The notes beneath the pieces were generated by a model. That model was not told the origin of the DNA and searched no databases. It worked only from the letters and a program-made list of their open reading frames with translations. Shown here in pieces: positions 1-9,729 of a DNA stretch of 64,000 nt (position 1 is its first letter; each line of letters starts with the position of its first letter). The position numbers were made by a program, and so were the translations under genes. Source of the DNA: Pirellula staleyi DSM 6068 (GTDB lineage: Bacteria; Planctomycetota; Planctomycetia; Pirellulales; Pirellulaceae); assembly GCA_945900945.1 (NCBI GenBank), contig CAMDKL010000005.1:1-64000 (forward strand), given 5' to 3'.

Positions 1-915
1 ATTGTCATGTTGATGGGGACAAATGATCTTGAGGAAATGGCGGAGCCAGAAACCATTTCGAGCAATGTGGCTTTGATCTTGAAGGAACTGAAATCCCATA
101 ATAGCAAAATGCCTATCGTGCTTTGCCTGGTTTTTCCAAGTTCCGAATCCAAATCACGACCTACCGCTAGGATTCAAGCAACGAATAAGTTGATCATGCA
201 AGCAGTCAAAGGGGACTCCCAAATCATTGTACTTGACACATTCAAGCTTTATGCCAACGAAGTGGGCGATGCCAACCTCGAGGAATTTCCAGATTTACTG
301 CATTTGAACCAAGCCGGTTACGATAAATGGGCCGCTTCATTGCGCCCTTTATTGGCAACACTCGGCTTTCTGGAAACCGAAGACGACAAGTTCGAACCTG
401 AGCCAGGTTTTGTGAGCCTTTTTAATGGCAAGGACCTCACAGGCTGGGGATTTCGCGGCAAAACGGGCACGAGTGATTCGACTCCATTTGACGGAAAAAC
501 AATGTCTCCGGACGGGCGGTATGTTGCGATCCACGGTCGGCTGGTTGTGACGACTCCTTCTGAGGGAAGTAGGATTCAACAGCTCTGGACAACCAAAGAG
601 TTCCCAACAAACTTTGTTTTGAAACTTGAGTTTCGAGCGACACCGAACGCCGACAGCGGTGTCTTCATTCGCAAACCTCAGCTTCAATGCCGCGACTATC
701 CACTTGCTGGACCCTACAAAGAACTCAAGAATTATCGCCCGCAAGACTGGAATGAGTTGGTCGTCAAAGTGGATGGAGGCGTTGCAAACTGCACTTGCAA
801 TGGCGAAATTTTGGAAGCGACCTTGAGCGTTCCACCCTCCGGCCCTATCGGTTTGGAGGGAGATCGTGGGCAAATGGAGTATCGACGTATCCGTTTGCAG
901 GAACAGAATCCCTAA
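1..915 (+). CDS. SGNH/GDSL-type hydrolase C-terminal part fused to DUF1080 (3-keto-disaccharide hydrolase-like) domain; 5' truncated by window edge
   Basis: Frame open from base 1 (IVMLMGTNDL resembles SGNH block III; DLLHLNQAGYDKWA resembles the D-x-x-H block) followed by a DUF1080 pattern (FVSLFNGKDLTGW...SGVFIR...WNELVVKVDG). Confidence 0.8.
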   Translation: MVMLMGTNDLEEMAEPETISSNVALILKELKSHNSKMPIVLCLVFPSSESKSRPTARIQATNKLIMQAVKGDSQIIVLDTFKLYANEVGDANLEEFPDLLHLNQAGYDKWAASLRPLLATLGFLETEDDKFEPEPGFVSLFNGKDLTGWGFRGKTGTSDSTPFDGKTMSPDGRYVAIHGRLVVTTPSEGSRIQQLWTTKEFPTNFVLKLEFRATPNADSGVFIRKPQLQCRDYPLAGPYKELKNYRPQDWNELVVKVDGGVANCTCNGEILEATLSVPPSGPIGLEGDRGQMEYRRIRLQEQNP

Positions 916-1137
916 AATTGTGGCACGGTGGTTTCCACCGTAGTACAAAATCGATTCCTCCGCGTGAAAAAATGATTGCGCTCGTTCAGCCATCTGGAAC
1001 TTGTTAAGTGCTGAAATTTATTGTTCCAGCATGGTTTTGCTTGAAAAGCGGCAGGTTTTGGGCTTGGAATAGTTCGAATGCGTAGTATTATTCAATGCAG
1101 AGAGTTATGTCTTGTCGCGATCAGGAGACACTTGCAC

Positions 1138-1758
1138 ATGTCCACCCCCACGGTATTTGTAGTTGATGATGACGAAGGTTCACGAAATTCGATAGAGTGT
1201 CTGTTCAATGTCCATGGAATAAGTTGTGAGACATTTGAATCTGCTGAAAAATTTCTAGACGGACGTACGGAGCAGCCCATTGGTTGTATTGTTACAGACC
1301 TCAACATGCCGGGAATAACCGGCTTGGAACTGTACCAAAAAACACGTGATATGGGTTGGTCTATTCCGACCGTCATCATTACGGCGTTTGGTGAAGTTGC
1401 GTCCTGCGTTCACGCGTTTAAATCAGGTGTTCTCGACTATTTAGAAAAACCTGTCCCCACCGAATCGCTCATTACACGCGTCAAGGAGTGCCTGATATTC
1501 AGTCAGCAAGCTCATGATTTGGCGATCTCAAATGAAGCTGCAAAACTCAAGCTGAAAAAGCTTACCAACAAGGAGAACGAGGTTCTCGAACTGCTGGTTA
1601 AAGGAAATTCGATGAAGGCTATTGCAGCCGAATTCGGTACAAGTTTTCAGGCAGTTTCAAGGCACCGTCAGCGTATTCTCGAGAAGATTGGTATCGAGGG
1701 GGATGTCAACCTAGTCCGTTGGGTCCTCGACTATCGACGAGCTTCCGTTGCAAACTAA
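1138..1758 (+). CDS. FixJ/NarL-type response regulator (REC + LuxR-type HTH)
   Basis: VFVVDDDEGSR..., VTDLNMPGITGLEL, KP motif, C-terminal LTNKENEVLELLVKGNSMKAIAAEFGTSFQAVSRHRQRILEKI. Internal ATG 1138 preferred over 1078. Confidence 0.88.
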   Translation: MSTPTVFVVDDDEGSRNSIECLFNVHGISCETFESAEKFLDGRTEQPIGCIVTDLNMPGITGLELYQKTRDMGWSIPTVIITAFGEVASCVHAFKSGVLDYLEKPVPTESLITRVKECLIFSQQAHDLAISNEAAKLKLKKLTNKENEVLELLVKGNSMKAIAAEFGTSFQAVSRHRQRILEKIGIEGDVNLVRWVLDYRRASVAN

Positions 1759-3116
1759 GTAGGCGAATTGAATTGACGACCAAAAACTTGAAGATTCTGC
1801 TGGTCGTTTCGATTGCTGGTCTATTTTGTTTTGGGAATGCTCAACGCCTTCGAAATCTTGGCGATCTCGTCTTGGCCATGGAGATCATTGATCGCGAGTA
1901 CGTTGAAAAACCGGACAAGGATAAGCTCTATCAAGCGGCGATGAAGGGGATGATTGACTCGCTGGACCCCTACTCGAGTTACATTCCAGCAGAGTCTCTT
2001 AAGCAATTTCAAGCCGTTTTCGAACAAGAATTTGGCGGACTTGGGATCAGCCTCGATGGGCTGCCACGGCGTGAACGGCTAACAATTATTGCAACGCTTT
2101 TTGATTCGCCCGCATTTCGAGCGGGTGTCAAACCGGGAGATGTAATCCTTCAAATTGACGGCGTTGATAGCGCTAAATCGGAAGTCGAGGAAGTGTCAAA
2201 AAAGCTGCGTGGCAAAGAAGGAACCTCCGTTACGCTGACGCTTGAGCGAGCAAATAAGCCAGAGCCGCTCGTGATCAAGATCCTTCGAGCGAAAATCGAA
2301 GTGGAGTCGGTACTAGGCGATCGTCGTCGAATGGATGGATCGTGGGAGTTTGCTATGGAAGAGGATACTAGTATCGCATACATGCGACTAGAGCTCTTTG
2401 GCGAAAAAACGACCGAGGAGTTAAAGGCTGCTATCGCAACCGTTCGGAAAGAATGCAAAGGCCTCATCATTGACTTGAGAGATAATACTGGCGGACTGTT
2501 AGTCGCTGCTAAAGACATATGCGATATGTTCCTGGACGATGGCGAGATTGTTAGCACGCGTGGTCGAGATGATCGCATCGATCAGCGATACTATGCTCAA
2601 TTTGGAACCGAAATCGGAAATAGTGTACCTATAGCCATTCTAATCAACGAACATTCAGCAAGTGCAAGCGAAGTGGTCGCTGGTTGCCTGCAAGATCGCG
2701 GTCGTGCGACGATTGTCGGGGACAGATCATTCGGAAAGGGAAGTGTGCAGAACGTTATACCCTTAGACGCTGGTATGGCGGCGATGCGATTGACCACCGC
2801 CTATTATTATCCACCTAGCGGTAGGCTGATTCATCGCAGACCCAGCGCGAAACCTGAAGACGTTTGGGGCGTTTCCCCAGACTCTGGATGTCAAGTCAAG
2901 CTTGAGGATGAAGCGTTTCTGAAGTCGATAGAACGATTTCGCAAAAGAGCTAATCCGACGGAGAACGGACTTGGTAAACCTCGATCGATGACCGATTCAT
3001 CAGATTTAGTTGGCGATAGCTACGTTAGGAAAGTGCATCTGGATCCAACGTTGAAGGACGATCCTCAATTGGAAAGAGCCGTGGAGATTTTGAAAGCGAA
3101 AATGGGAAACCCATAG
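1719..3116 (+). CDS. S41 family C-terminal processing peptidase (PDZ + tail-specific protease); start uncertain, possibly TTG 1773
   Basis: DPYSSYIP, GLGISL PDZ, NEHSASASEVVAGCLQDRGRATIVGDRSFGKGSVQ catalytic S/K region. Confidence 0.9.
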   Translation: MGPRLSTSFRCKLSRRIELTTKNLKILLVVSIAGLFCFGNAQRLRNLGDLVLAMEIIDREYVEKPDKDKLYQAAMKGMIDSLDPYSSYIPAESLKQFQAVFEQEFGGLGISLDGLPRRERLTIIATLFDSPAFRAGVKPGDVILQIDGVDSAKSEVEEVSKKLRGKEGTSVTLTLERANKPEPLVIKILRAKIEVESVLGDRRRMDGSWEFAMEEDTSIAYMRLELFGEKTTEELKAAIATVRKECKGLIIDLRDNTGGLLVAAKDICDMFLDDGEIVSTRGRDDRIDQRYYAQFGTEIGNSVPIAILINEHSASASEVVAGCLQDRGRATIVGDRSFGKGSVQNVIPLDAGMAAMRLTTAYYYPPSGRLIHRRPSAKPEDVWGVSPDSGCQVKLEDEAFLKSIERFRKRANPTENGLGKPRSMTDSSDLVGDSYVRKVHLDPTLKDDPQLERAVEILKAKMGNP

Positions 3117-3130
3117 CCGAAACCACAGAA

Positions 3131-3535
3131 TCACATCTTGTCCAAAACAGTACAGCTGCACGAACTGCGTGCGACCTCATTGCCTCGATCGTCGGTTATA
3201 CGACACACAACAAACCCGATTCGCAATCCACGTTGATTTAATTCGCCGGTTGCGATGAGTTTTCGACCACGGACAGGGCGCATGAAGTGGATATGCAAAT
3301 CGATCGTAGAGAAATCTTGACCAGGATCCAGCGTCCGTCCAAATGCGATACCCATGGCAGCGTCCGAAAGTGCGGCCAACACACCACCATGAACTCTGCC
3401 CATGGGGTTGTTCAATCGAGAATCAATTTCTAGTTCGACAACGGCTTTACCGATTTCTCTGTCCTCTGCCGAAGCAGAAAGCACTTTGAAGCCAATGAGC
3501 TGAGAAATGGGAGCTTCGGCAAAGGGATCAAACAT
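3131..3535 (-). CDS. PaaI-type hotdog thioesterase
   Basis: NPMGRVHGGVLAALSDAAMGIAFGRTL and DLHIHFMRPVRGRKLIATGEL. Confidence 0.85.
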   Translation of the reverse strand: MFDPFAEAPISQLIGFKVLSASAEDREIGKAVVELEIDSRLNNPMGRVHGGVLAALSDAAMGIAFGRTLDPGQDFSTIDLHIHFMRPVRGRKLIATGELNQRGLRIGFVVCRITDDRGNEVARSSCSCTVLDKM

Positions 3536-3898
3536 TCTTTGGAATCGTGCTTGTGGGGAAACTGTCTAAACGCGAAAACGGACACTTCTCGGCGAACGCA
3601 ACCAATCGTACACTCGATCTCGAGCTCCGGCTCAAAGCAGTAAAGGATTTTTGTGGAATCTGATTGTCCGGCTCGGGCTTTTCTTGCCCCAACCGGCCAC
3701 CGCTTTGGCGTTCTAGATTGACCCAACGATTTCATTGCTGAAAAAGAGTTTCGGTAGATGTGCTTGCAGCCGCTGATCGTGTATCATGGCACCGCGGGAT
3801 CTGGAAAAAACAACTCTTTTCGCGGATATTGCTCAGTACAAGCTTTTTTGATTGTCGGCAAATGTGTTGAGACCTTTCATCGAAATTTAAATCCGTGA

Positions 3899-4963
3899 AT
3901 GAGACACGTTGAAGAACTTTTATCAGGCCGATCTAACTCAATTAGTTCCATCCTGGTGCGTGCTGGATTATGGTGTGTCAGCCAACCTCACACAGCCATC
4001 GTCTGGGGTAGGAACCTAGCCTATGACAGAGGCTGGAAGAAAGTCGGCAAATCTACCGTTCCGGTCGTTTCGGTTGGCAACTTAACGGCCGGCGGAACCG
4101 GGAAAACGCCAGCCGTTGCAATGCTAGCTCGATGGTTTCGTAGTCGGGACATTCGCGTGGCAATTCTCTCCAGGGGCTTTGGAGCCGGACTCGATGGTCG
4201 AAACGATGAGGCAAAGGAACTAGAAATCCTATTGCCCGATGTCCCGCATCTACAGAAACCCGATCGACTCTCCTCTGCCTCAATAGCTACGGAGGAGTTG
4301 GGGATGCAACTGCTGTTATTGGACGATGGGTTCCAGCATCGAAGAATCCATCGCGACCTTGAAATTGTATTGCTAGACGCACGTGAGCCGTTTGGCTTTG
4401 AGCACATGTTGCCTCGAGGTTTATTGCGAGAGCCGTTACGATCGTTGAGACGAGCAGACATTGTGATGGCAACACGAGCTGATCAAGTAGATCCGCAGCG
4501 ATTAGCTGAAATTCGGACACGAGTTCAGCGTTTTAACCCAAAGGCTGCATGGCTTGAATCAGAGCATACTCCAATTCGCCTTAGAAATGCTGCCGGCGAG
4601 CATCGATCCGTCGAATGGCTTTGTGGCCAGAATGTGTTGGGAACGTGTGGATTAGGAAACCCAAACGGGTTCATGCAAACGATCCGCAGTTGCGGTGCGA
4701 ATTTAGTTGCCAGCATGACGTTTCCTGATCACCATAATTACACATCGCACGACATTCAATTGCTTGAAAAGCAGGCCAGAGAGTGCAAGCCGGGTTGTGA
4801 CGCAATTATTTGTACTGGCAAAGATCTTGCCAAAATAGACACCCCTCGAATTGGACAATTTGAGTTGTGGAGCCTGGACATCGAGCTCAGAATTCGCACG
4901 GGAGCCGAGATTCTCGAAGAATTTCTCGAACGCGTTGTCGCAAGTATTTCCGACCGACAATAG
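3899..4963 (+). CDS. lpxK: tetraacyldisaccharide 4'-kinase
   Basis: VPVVSVGNLTAGGTGKTPAVAML, ILSRGFG, LLLLDDGFQHRRIHRDLEIVLLDA, PRGLLREP. Confidence 0.93.
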   Translation: MRHVEELLSGRSNSISSILVRAGLWCVSQPHTAIVWGRNLAYDRGWKKVGKSTVPVVSVGNLTAGGTGKTPAVAMLARWFRSRDIRVAILSRGFGAGLDGRNDEAKELEILLPDVPHLQKPDRLSSASIATEELGMQLLLLDDGFQHRRIHRDLEIVLLDAREPFGFEHMLPRGLLREPLRSLRRADIVMATRADQVDPQRLAEIRTRVQRFNPKAAWLESEHTPIRLRNAAGEHRSVEWLCGQNVLGTCGLGNPNGFMQTIRSCGANLVASMTFPDHHNYTSHDIQLLEKQARECKPGCDAIICTGKDLAKIDTPRIGQFELWSLDIELRIRTGAEILEEFLERVVASISDRQ

Positions 4964-5076
4964 CACAACTCGCATGTATTGAAGTTTCACACTTTGGAAC
5001 AAGCCCGCAGCGCAAGCAAGGGAAATACTTCATGGCTGTGCGGTTTTCACCTTAGTAGAATGGACAACTCTCAATT

Positions 5077-5296
5077 CCCTCGCTGGCGATTTTTGAAGTT
5101 GCGCTATTTTGACTTAGGGGCAACGCCCCGTTCCTTTGCCTAGCCCAGCCTAACGGGCTGGGGACCAACGGGCGATACAATGCTTAGGGCCAACGGCCCG
5201 GCAGTTTGTTGGTGCGAAACACTGCTATTGGCAAATGACTGGGCCTTTGGCCCGAAAATGCAAGAAACGCGCAACTTCAAAATGCGCAAGCGAGGG
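5077..5296. repeat. 220-bp element with ~28-bp imperfect terminal inverted repeats (family F, copy 1)
   Basis: Left CCCTCGCTGGCGATTTTTGAAGTTGCGC; right GCGCAACTTCAAAATGCGCAAGCGAGGG; internal TTTGACTTAGGGGCAACGCCCCGTT recurs inverted near 53.55 kb. Confidence 0.65.
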
Positions 5297-5572
5297 AAAT
5301 ACCTCAATGTCGCTATTTATTCGTTACCGCAAACTCAAACTTGCCTCCGCCCTCCACGACCTCCGATTCAATACAAACTTCGCTTGTACAAATGGTGACG
5401 CATCCTATTAACTCCCGAGGGTAAAACAGAATAAATACCGGTAAGAAAACCGTCCTTAACGCATGTATTCGGTATCTTCAACCGCCTTATGGCCAATTGT
5501 CAATAAGCAAGCCGTAGTTTCCACCCTTTTTTTAATTTGTTTCCTTTCGGATGGTCGGTCGAGCGTAGGCGC

Positions 5573-5760
5573 AAAAAAAGCTCCCGGAAGTGAACGAGTC
5601 CTAGGGGGGCTGAGGACAAGAGCTACATTTCCGGGAGCAATGTTTCGAGCGGGCAATGGCAGCATCCGTGTGCATCGCCCGCATGAACCCACTTCGTATT
5701 CCGCCACGCAGCAGCACATCCTTGTGCAGATGCCTTGGTCTGATTCTACGTCTCATTAAC
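5573..5760 (-). ncRNA. Candidate structured RNA ending in a Rho-independent-terminator-like hairpin plus T-run
   Basis: Minus strand: GCTCCCGGAA...TTCCGGGAGC perfect 10-bp stem enclosing GTCCT/AGGAC, followed by TTTTTTT; upstream hairpins GCGGGC(A)ATG/CAT(C)GCCCGC and GCACA/TGTGC; no supported CDS here. Confidence 0.35.
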
Positions 5761-6472
5761 GAGGATACCTCGCTTAATGCTACGCAAATCCCACTCAGTG
5801 GATCCAGGTATTTTTGTATGGCAAAGATCGGACTTCTTTGGATCAAACGCTTTTACCGTTCGGTTGTCGAAGCACATCGCTGCGACGGCGGTAGGATAGA
5901 CCCGTCTGCCTTGCTAGGTCAATCGCGATTCTGACTTTTTAAAAGTTGATTTTGAAGTTGCTTGAAAAAAGGTCTGCATGCTTTGTAAATAGGACTGCTT
6001 TTCAACGCAGCTAACCATGATAGCATTTTATGCTTTCTGCATTCTAGATTGCTCTGTGACTGACTGGGTAAAATAAAGAAGTGGGCTAGGCATTCAGCGA
6101 ATTGACTCGCAGTTGGCACGTCAGTTGCGGTATAATCGAGGTATAGAAGTCGCATTTTTGCCAATCAGCAGAATCGTTTTAGGCAATGCTGTTTGGCTGT
6201 TCATCACACAAGGAAAAGGTTAGGATTCGCTGGTCTGGTTGGATGAGCCGTCCCGATACACAGGTATGCTTTCGCTCGAAGGCAGCGTCTTCGCAAAGTC
6301 GCCTTGGCCTGATGGATTCGGATGGTCTTTTCTGCGACACGGACTGCGTTGAAAAAAAGGGATCGAGCACGAGAACGCAGATTCTCGTCTTGTCAGCACG
6401 GTAGCAGTCCATGTACATCTCGATCATACGATCGGGTCAAAAGTCCTTATCAAACAGGGAAGAAGACACTTT

Positions 6473-6763
6473 ATGCAAATTTCTGGAAATTTCTCGGTCT
6501 CGGGAGTTGACGCTGCACGATCTGCGGGACGCAGCAATGCACCATCGCAATCGACAGCTAGTCCCGCCGCGCAAATCTCAAACCCGGTCGATCAATTGGA
6601 TCTCTCCCCAGAAGCCTTGAGCTCCGTCGGCGCTCAGGCATCCGGTGAAGTGTTCCGGTCGGATAAAGTCGCAAGCCTGAGGGAAGCGATCGCCCAGGGC
6701 AATTACGACACCGACGAAAAGCTATCCCTAGCATTGGACAAACTGCTTGATCAGCTCGGTTGA
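6473..6763 (+). CDS. flgM: FlgM-like anti-sigma-28 factor
   Basis: Short disordered N-terminus then DLSPEALSS...VFRSDKVASLREAIAQGNYDTDEKLSLALDKLLDQL, typical of FlgM C-termini. Confidence 0.7.
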   Translation: MQISGNFSVSGVDAARSAGRSNAPSQSTASPAAQISNPVDQLDLSPEALSSVGAQASGEVFRSDKVASLREAIAQGNYDTDEKLSLALDKLLDQLG

Positions 6764-6806
6764 TGGGCTTAAGCCAAAGTGCATGGAATTCATAAGATAC
6801 AACATC

Positions 6807-6836
6807 AGGGGACCTCTCGGTCCCCTGTTTTCGTTT
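6807..6836 (+). terminator. Rho-independent terminator downstream of flgM-like gene
   Basis: AGGGGACCtctcGGTCCCCT followed by GTTTTCGTTT. Confidence 0.75.
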
Positions 6837-7404
6837 GATTGAACTCGTTCGCATGCTCCATCTTTAAGTTAAAAACCGACTTCGCAAGCGAATCGAGCCC
6901 AGGGCTAGCTCCCACCGGTTCACGAAAACGGACCACGTTTCGTTGGACTATTCGTCATAGTCGTTAAACTTCCTAGATCGTCCGACTACTCCCCATGTAA
7001 ATTACCTTGCCTGTTTAGTTTTCCTGTTCAATGCTTCTTGACCAGTCGATCTAGATCGCCTGTAGGGAATTAGTTTCCTAGCACTAAGAGTCCAGTTCCA
7101 CCCAGGGGCTGGTTGCTCCGGTCTCGTCAAGTACGCCCTCGAAAAGAGTTCGAGCGGACGAGTCGCTCCGAGCACGCAAATTTTTCAACACGTAGAGCCG
7201 CAACTAGACGTGATGGAGGACAGCGATGTGAGGGCGTCCATGGACGGGATCGACCAGAGCACATTTGTTGGAAGCCCATTGCGGTTTAGCCGGACTTTTA
7301 GGTAAACGAAACTACAAACCGAACGATAATGGAGTGACGAGCCGCAAAGCATCGTCCCGTCTGATACTAGTGTCCTGCGTGGTTTTGCAAACGTTCAAGG
7401 GAGA

Positions 7405-9087
7405 ATGAGAATGAAAAAACTATTGGCTCTTCCAGCGATTGCAGCGATGATGGCTGCATTCAGTGCTGGTTCTGTTCAAGCTGCTTATAACGGCGCGATC
7501 AGCTATGAAAACTGCGGATGTAATGTAGTGGACTCGTGTGGTCCATCTACTTACACCGTGATGAAAACCGTCAAGAAAACCGTCTACGAACCAGAAACAG
7601 TTACCGGTACCAAAACCGTTAACCAAGTCGTATACGAAGACAAGACGGTAAACAGCGTTCGATACGAGCGAGAAACTCTTCATAAAGAAGTTTCCTACTC
7701 GGTCAACGTTCCAGTGCGCGAAACACACACCGGTGTTCGCAACTATACCGTCAAACGACCTGTCTATGAAACGCACACAAAGCAAGTTACGTACAACGTA
7801 TCGCGCCCTGTGTACGAAACACACAGCAAGGTCATCAACTACACAGTCTGCGTTCCCGTTCGCGAAACTCACGAGAAGGTGATCAACTACACGGTCAAAC
7901 GACCTGTATACGAAACACACTCCAAGGAAGTGAACTACACCGTGATGACTCCAGTTCGTGAAACTCACGAAAAGGTGATCAACTACACGGTTATGAACCG
8001 AGTCATGGAAGCCCGTGAACAAGTAATCAACTATACGGTCATGGTTCCTGTGACAGAGACCAAGGAACGTACTGTAAATTATACCGTCACCAATCCTGTC
8101 AACTACACCAAGACCGTTAAGGTCAACGGCGGAAGCTGGCAGACGACTTCGGAAGAAGTTGCTGGTCCAATCGTTCGCAAGACAGTTCGTGAGCCAGGTA
8201 CTTGGACATTCGATCCATCCACCTGCAAGAATGTTTACTGCCCAGGCGCTTGCCGAGTAGAATGCGTTCAATGCCCACCCAAGACGATCTGCAAGAAAGT
8301 CTGGGTTCCATCCTGCGAAGAGAAGACGATCAACTGCGTTAAGTACGAAACACAGTGCTTGACCAAGGTTGTTCCTTACACGGTAACCAAATGCGTTCCT
8401 GAGTGCCGCACCAAGACGGTCACTCACAATGTTTGCAAATTGGTTCCAGAGTGCCGCAGCAAGACTTGCACGTACACCACTTGCAAGATGGTTCCAGAAT
8501 GCCGTACCAAGACTGTTTGCTACAAAACATGCACAATGGTTTGCGAGCAAAAGAGCAAGACTTGCACGTACACCACTTGCAAGATGGTCCCAGAATGCCG
8601 TCAAAAGACAGTATGCTACAAGACCTGCAAAATGGTTTGCGAGCAAAAAGTTAAGGACGTTTGCTACACAACTTGCAGCATGGTCTGCGAACAAAAGAGC
8701 TGCCCTTACACTTACACAACTTGCAAAATGGTCAAGGAATGCCGCACCAAACAAGTACCTTACACCGTATGCAAAGCAGTTCCATGCTGCACAACGGTCA
8801 AAGTTGCTAAGTGCGTACAGGTCCAAGTTCCTTGCACCTACACCCGATGCGTTGCGAAGACTGTCTGCGAAGAAGTCCCAGTAACCGTATCTTGCGGTTG
8901 CGGTAATGGCAACGGATGCAACGCTTGCGGTAATGGTTCAGGCAACGGAATTGGTTCGGGCAACGGTCTGTTCAACGGCCGTCTCCGAGGCTTGCTCCGT
9001 GGCTTGCGATGCAATGGCGGATGCAACAGCGGCTGTGCAGCAGCTTCTGATTGCGGATGCAATGCAGCTCCAGCTTGTGGATGCTAA
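7405..9087 (+). CDS. Exported YTV-repeat, cysteine-rich planctomycete protein
   Basis: Signal peptide; ~8 x 16-aa units (VxETHxKVINYTVxxP), then a second block of 16-aa Cys-containing units (SKTCTYTTCKMVPECR/TKTVCYKTCKMVCEQK), Gly/Asn/Cys-rich tail. Confidence 0.92.
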   Translation: MRMKKLLALPAIAAMMAAFSAGSVQAAYNGAISYENCGCNVVDSCGPSTYTVMKTVKKTVYEPETVTGTKTVNQVVYEDKTVNSVRYERETLHKEVSYSVNVPVRETHTGVRNYTVKRPVYETHTKQVTYNVSRPVYETHSKVINYTVCVPVRETHEKVINYTVKRPVYETHSKEVNYTVMTPVRETHEKVINYTVMNRVMEAREQVINYTVMVPVTETKERTVNYTVTNPVNYTKTVKVNGGSWQTTSEEVAGPIVRKTVREPGTWTFDPSTCKNVYCPGACRVECVQCPPKTICKKVWVPSCEEKTINCVKYETQCLTKVVPYTVTKCVPECRTKTVTHNVCKLVPECRSKTCTYTTCKMVPECRTKTVCYKTCTMVCEQKSKTCTYTTCKMVPECRQKTVCYKTCKMVCEQKVKDVCYTTCSMVCEQKSCPYTYTTCKMVKECRTKQVPYTVCKAVPCCTTVKVAKCVQVQVPCTYTRCVAKTVCEEVPVTVSCGCGNGNGCNACGNGSGNGIGSGNGLFNGRLRGLLRGLRCNGGCNSGCAAASDCGCNAAPACGC

Positions 9088-9194
9088 TCAGTAACAACAA
9101 ACGACTTTAGAGTCGCAAGACAAATCGCCACTCTGAATCTGTCCCACAGAGTTGCGAAAGCGATCAAGCGAAACTCGAAGTCGTAAAGATAAAC

Positions 9195-9237
9195 AAAAAA
9201 CGGTTGGTGTCTCAAGGGCACCAACCGTTTTTTCGTT
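9195..9237 (+). terminator. Strong Rho-independent terminator after YTV gene
   Basis: AAAAAACGGTTGGTGtctcaagggCACCAACCGTTTTTT. Confidence 0.85.
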
Positions 9238-9729
9238 TTAGACTTGCTTGGTGTCAGACTTGCACAATGAACACAATGAATGAACATGGATGGACAAGAC
9301 GTACAGGATGATTTCCTCAGTGATTTCTCCAAACTGTAGGTTGGATCGACGATTATCATGTAAATCCTGTAAATCCATGTTCATTTCTCCGGCTGTGTTG
9401 ACGGGTGATGGTTATGCCAGTTTACTTATGGTCAGTGTCCTACGTCGGATTTCGCAGTGGTGCTACCGGTCGCGATATGGCAGCCTATCTGTGTTGTCGA
9501 TATCCTTGTGCAACGTTGCGAGAATTGTCCGATCGATTTGGATTGAATCATCCCGACAGCGCCTCGAACCTGAGCCCGGCGGAGTCTCCGCAGAGTAAGC
9601 CCGTTCAACCCGCGCGGCGGCGGGTTGGCCGAGTACGCACCCATCGCTTTGCGCGGGATGCTGGAGCTTGCGGGGTCAATCCAGCGCACGCGATCTCCGC
9701 TAATCGCTCCGACCGGTTAAACATGCGCT

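Noticed and set aside
349-993. 214-aa minus ORF over the first CDS
   Set aside because: Antisense to a well-supported SGNH/DUF1080 protein; no recognisable motif.
5463-5934. Short ORFs (81-98 aa) in the 5.4-5.9 kb gap
   Set aside because: Overlap each other on both strands, no motifs or leaders; region better explained as non-coding or structured RNA.
7420-8826. 468-aa minus-strand ORF antisense to the YTV gene
   Set aside because: Shadow ORF produced by strong codon periodicity of the repeat; no signal or domain, and the plus-strand protein is clearly real.
7600-8860. DNA-level repeats in the YTV gene considered as a CRISPR or satellite array
   Set aside because: 48-bp period equals the 16-aa protein repeat and is in frame throughout.
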